Of a stretch of 64,000 nt of DNA, positions 62,779 through 64,000 are shown piece by piece. A program made the translations under genes and the position numbers. Source of the DNA: Larus michahellis (Eukaryota > Chordata > Aves > Charadriiformes > Laridae); NCBI RefSeq assembly GCF_964199755.1, contig NC_133897.1, positions 59,654,442 through 59,718,441 of the forward strand, written 5' to 3'. The first letter of the stretch is position 1. Each line of letters begins with the position of its first letter. The notes under the pieces are model-generated. The model was given only the letters and a program-made list of their open reading frames with translations. It was not told the origin of the DNA and searched no databases.

Positions 62779-62813
62779 GGTTTTTTTTTTGTTTTTTTTT
62801 TTCTTTTTTTTTA
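62779..62813 (+). repeat. T-rich tract in intron 1
   Basis: Three T runs of 8-9 bases interrupted by single G and C bases; simple low-complexity sequence. Confidence 0.9.
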
Positions 62814-64000
62814 AACGAGCATAGAGGGATCAAAACACTCTTAACTTCTGGAATCAAGGCTAATGAACAGCTCAACCAGGAGAGGTCATCACAAGATAAA
62901 AAGTAACACAGAAAATACAAATTTAGTGCTTTATAGTCTTTTACATGGCTTATAGAGGGAATGATAAGAATATGACTATGGGTAGACTAACTTTCAATTG
63001 TGTTCTTATAAAAAAGACACAAAGCAGCAACCTGGTGTTCTTAATGAGAATGTTAAAGGGATTCATCATAGGATCTTCTGCTTCTCTATGAAAGCAACTC
63101 ACTTTAAAAGTAATTGTCTTTCACAGCTAAGTTTTATTTTTGGTTGTCTGTTTATGTGCAGTGCAAACCTGATCAGTACAGAACTAGGAAAACTTCTAGT
63201 TCTGATACTTTTCATGCTATTGCAGTAGGTCCCATACCACTGCTGAAGTTGAAGTTGAACTGCATTTTACAATAATTGATGCAGAAATCAAATGAGGGGC
63301 AAGTATAGTAAATCATTAAGATCTGCGTATAAGTGAAAATATGCATCTTTTGGTCTGTATGGCACCCAGACTTTCCTTAGTAGCTTGGGTAAGTGAGAAG
63401 AGTATTAAAAAAGTGTAATACGCCTTTTGAAAGAGCAAGGCGTTGCACAAGAAACTTCTTTTCTGGAGTTCTGGACTATATAGAATTTGAGAATCTACCC
63501 TTCAATTCATGGTGCTTGAATGTTGGGTGTCTGGAGATGTCGTATATTCTATTAGACTCATATTCTAGTGTTATCTTTCTGGAAATTTTTCAGACATAAT
63601 GGTATTTTGTGAAATCTGGTCAATTCCAGATGTGTTAGATCTGATTAACATTTCTTAGGTTAGGTCCTGTTGTCAGAGATTCCACAGAATTCAGTTTCAA
63701 GTGTAACAAAAGACTTTCACATAGGTTTAACGTTTAATCATTTTTTTATGCCTGGGTGTCAAAGCACTTACAAATATACTAAACTTTTAACCTGAGGGCC
63801 TGAGTTTTCTTTAAGACTGTAGTATTTCATAACATTAAACTTATGCTTTCTTTTTTTTTTAGAAAATTTTAGCTATAAATTAGACCAAAATTTACACCCA
63901 TCATTATACAGTATTATTGTCATTTAAGGTGCTATACATCACTACATAATAAAATTAACATTCAACAGGCAAACAACAATTTGTTAATTGGTTATTATTT

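Larger units (their letters stand above)
59873..64000 (+). other. CNTNAP2: Start of CNTNAP2 intron 1, no further exon seen
   Basis: AT-rich intronic sequence to the window edge. Frames up to 106 codons (61,855-62,175 minus) have no family resemblance. In mammals this intron is hundreds of kilobases long and carries regulatory sites, including a FOXP2-bound region in human; nothing here allows such a site to be placed. Contents noted are low-complexity tracts only. Confidence 0.85.

Noticed and set aside
1..64000. CRISPR array, operon, phage or plasmid system
   Set aside because: No spaced direct-repeat array, no dense coding and no ribosome-binding-site pattern; the repeats found are vertebrate microsatellites and retrotransposons.

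Overview
The window reads as vertebrate nuclear DNA, most likely from a bird. The evidence is several CR1 LINE copies, including two with the avian CR1 3' end made of ATTCTRTG octamers. There is also a solo LTR resembling an ERVL-type family I know from neoavian genomes, and a coding exon matching CNTNAP2 (CASPR2). Nothing bacterial, plasmid-like or phage-like is present. The exact species cannot be read from the sequence; a neoavian bird is a better fit than a galliform, but that is inference.

Layout. About 1-58,500 is AT-rich, intron- and exon-free sequence 5' of CNTNAP2. No open frame in it looks like a host protein; most are 60-100 codons and overlap random stops. It carries a MIR-like relic (~4.44-4.60 kb), an old minus-strand CR1 (~8.1-9.4 kb), and a solo LTR with a 5-bp target duplication (12,117-12,607). 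A plus-strand CR1 tail follows (~12.79-12.91 kb). A rearranged CR1 cluster with a GC-rich flank lies at ~33.3-36.1 kb, a better preserved CR1 3' end at 40.77-41.24 kb, and a minus-strand CR1 tail near 54.0 kb. Short tandem duplications, microsatellites and two notable hairpins are scattered between these.

About 58,560-59,866 is the business end. A dense CpG island comes first, then a G-quadruplex-capable purine run, a T29 tract and a pyrimidine/TG-rich stretch with a TATA-like element. A 555-base ATG-free leader follows, and then a 97-base first coding exon. That exon encodes a 32-residue signal peptide ending in a split codon at a consensus GTAAGT donor. Its length, phase and residues match CNTNAP2 exon 1 as I remember it from human. 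From 59,867 to the right edge is the start of CNTNAP2 intron 1, which is known to be very long; no second exon is seen.

How it fits together: the window is one gene start with its upstream gene desert. The promoter, leader and signal-peptide exon form one unit transcribed left to right. Everything upstream is either candidate distal regulatory DNA (conservation cannot be judged here) or decayed retrotransposon. I found no evidence for a novel gene system.
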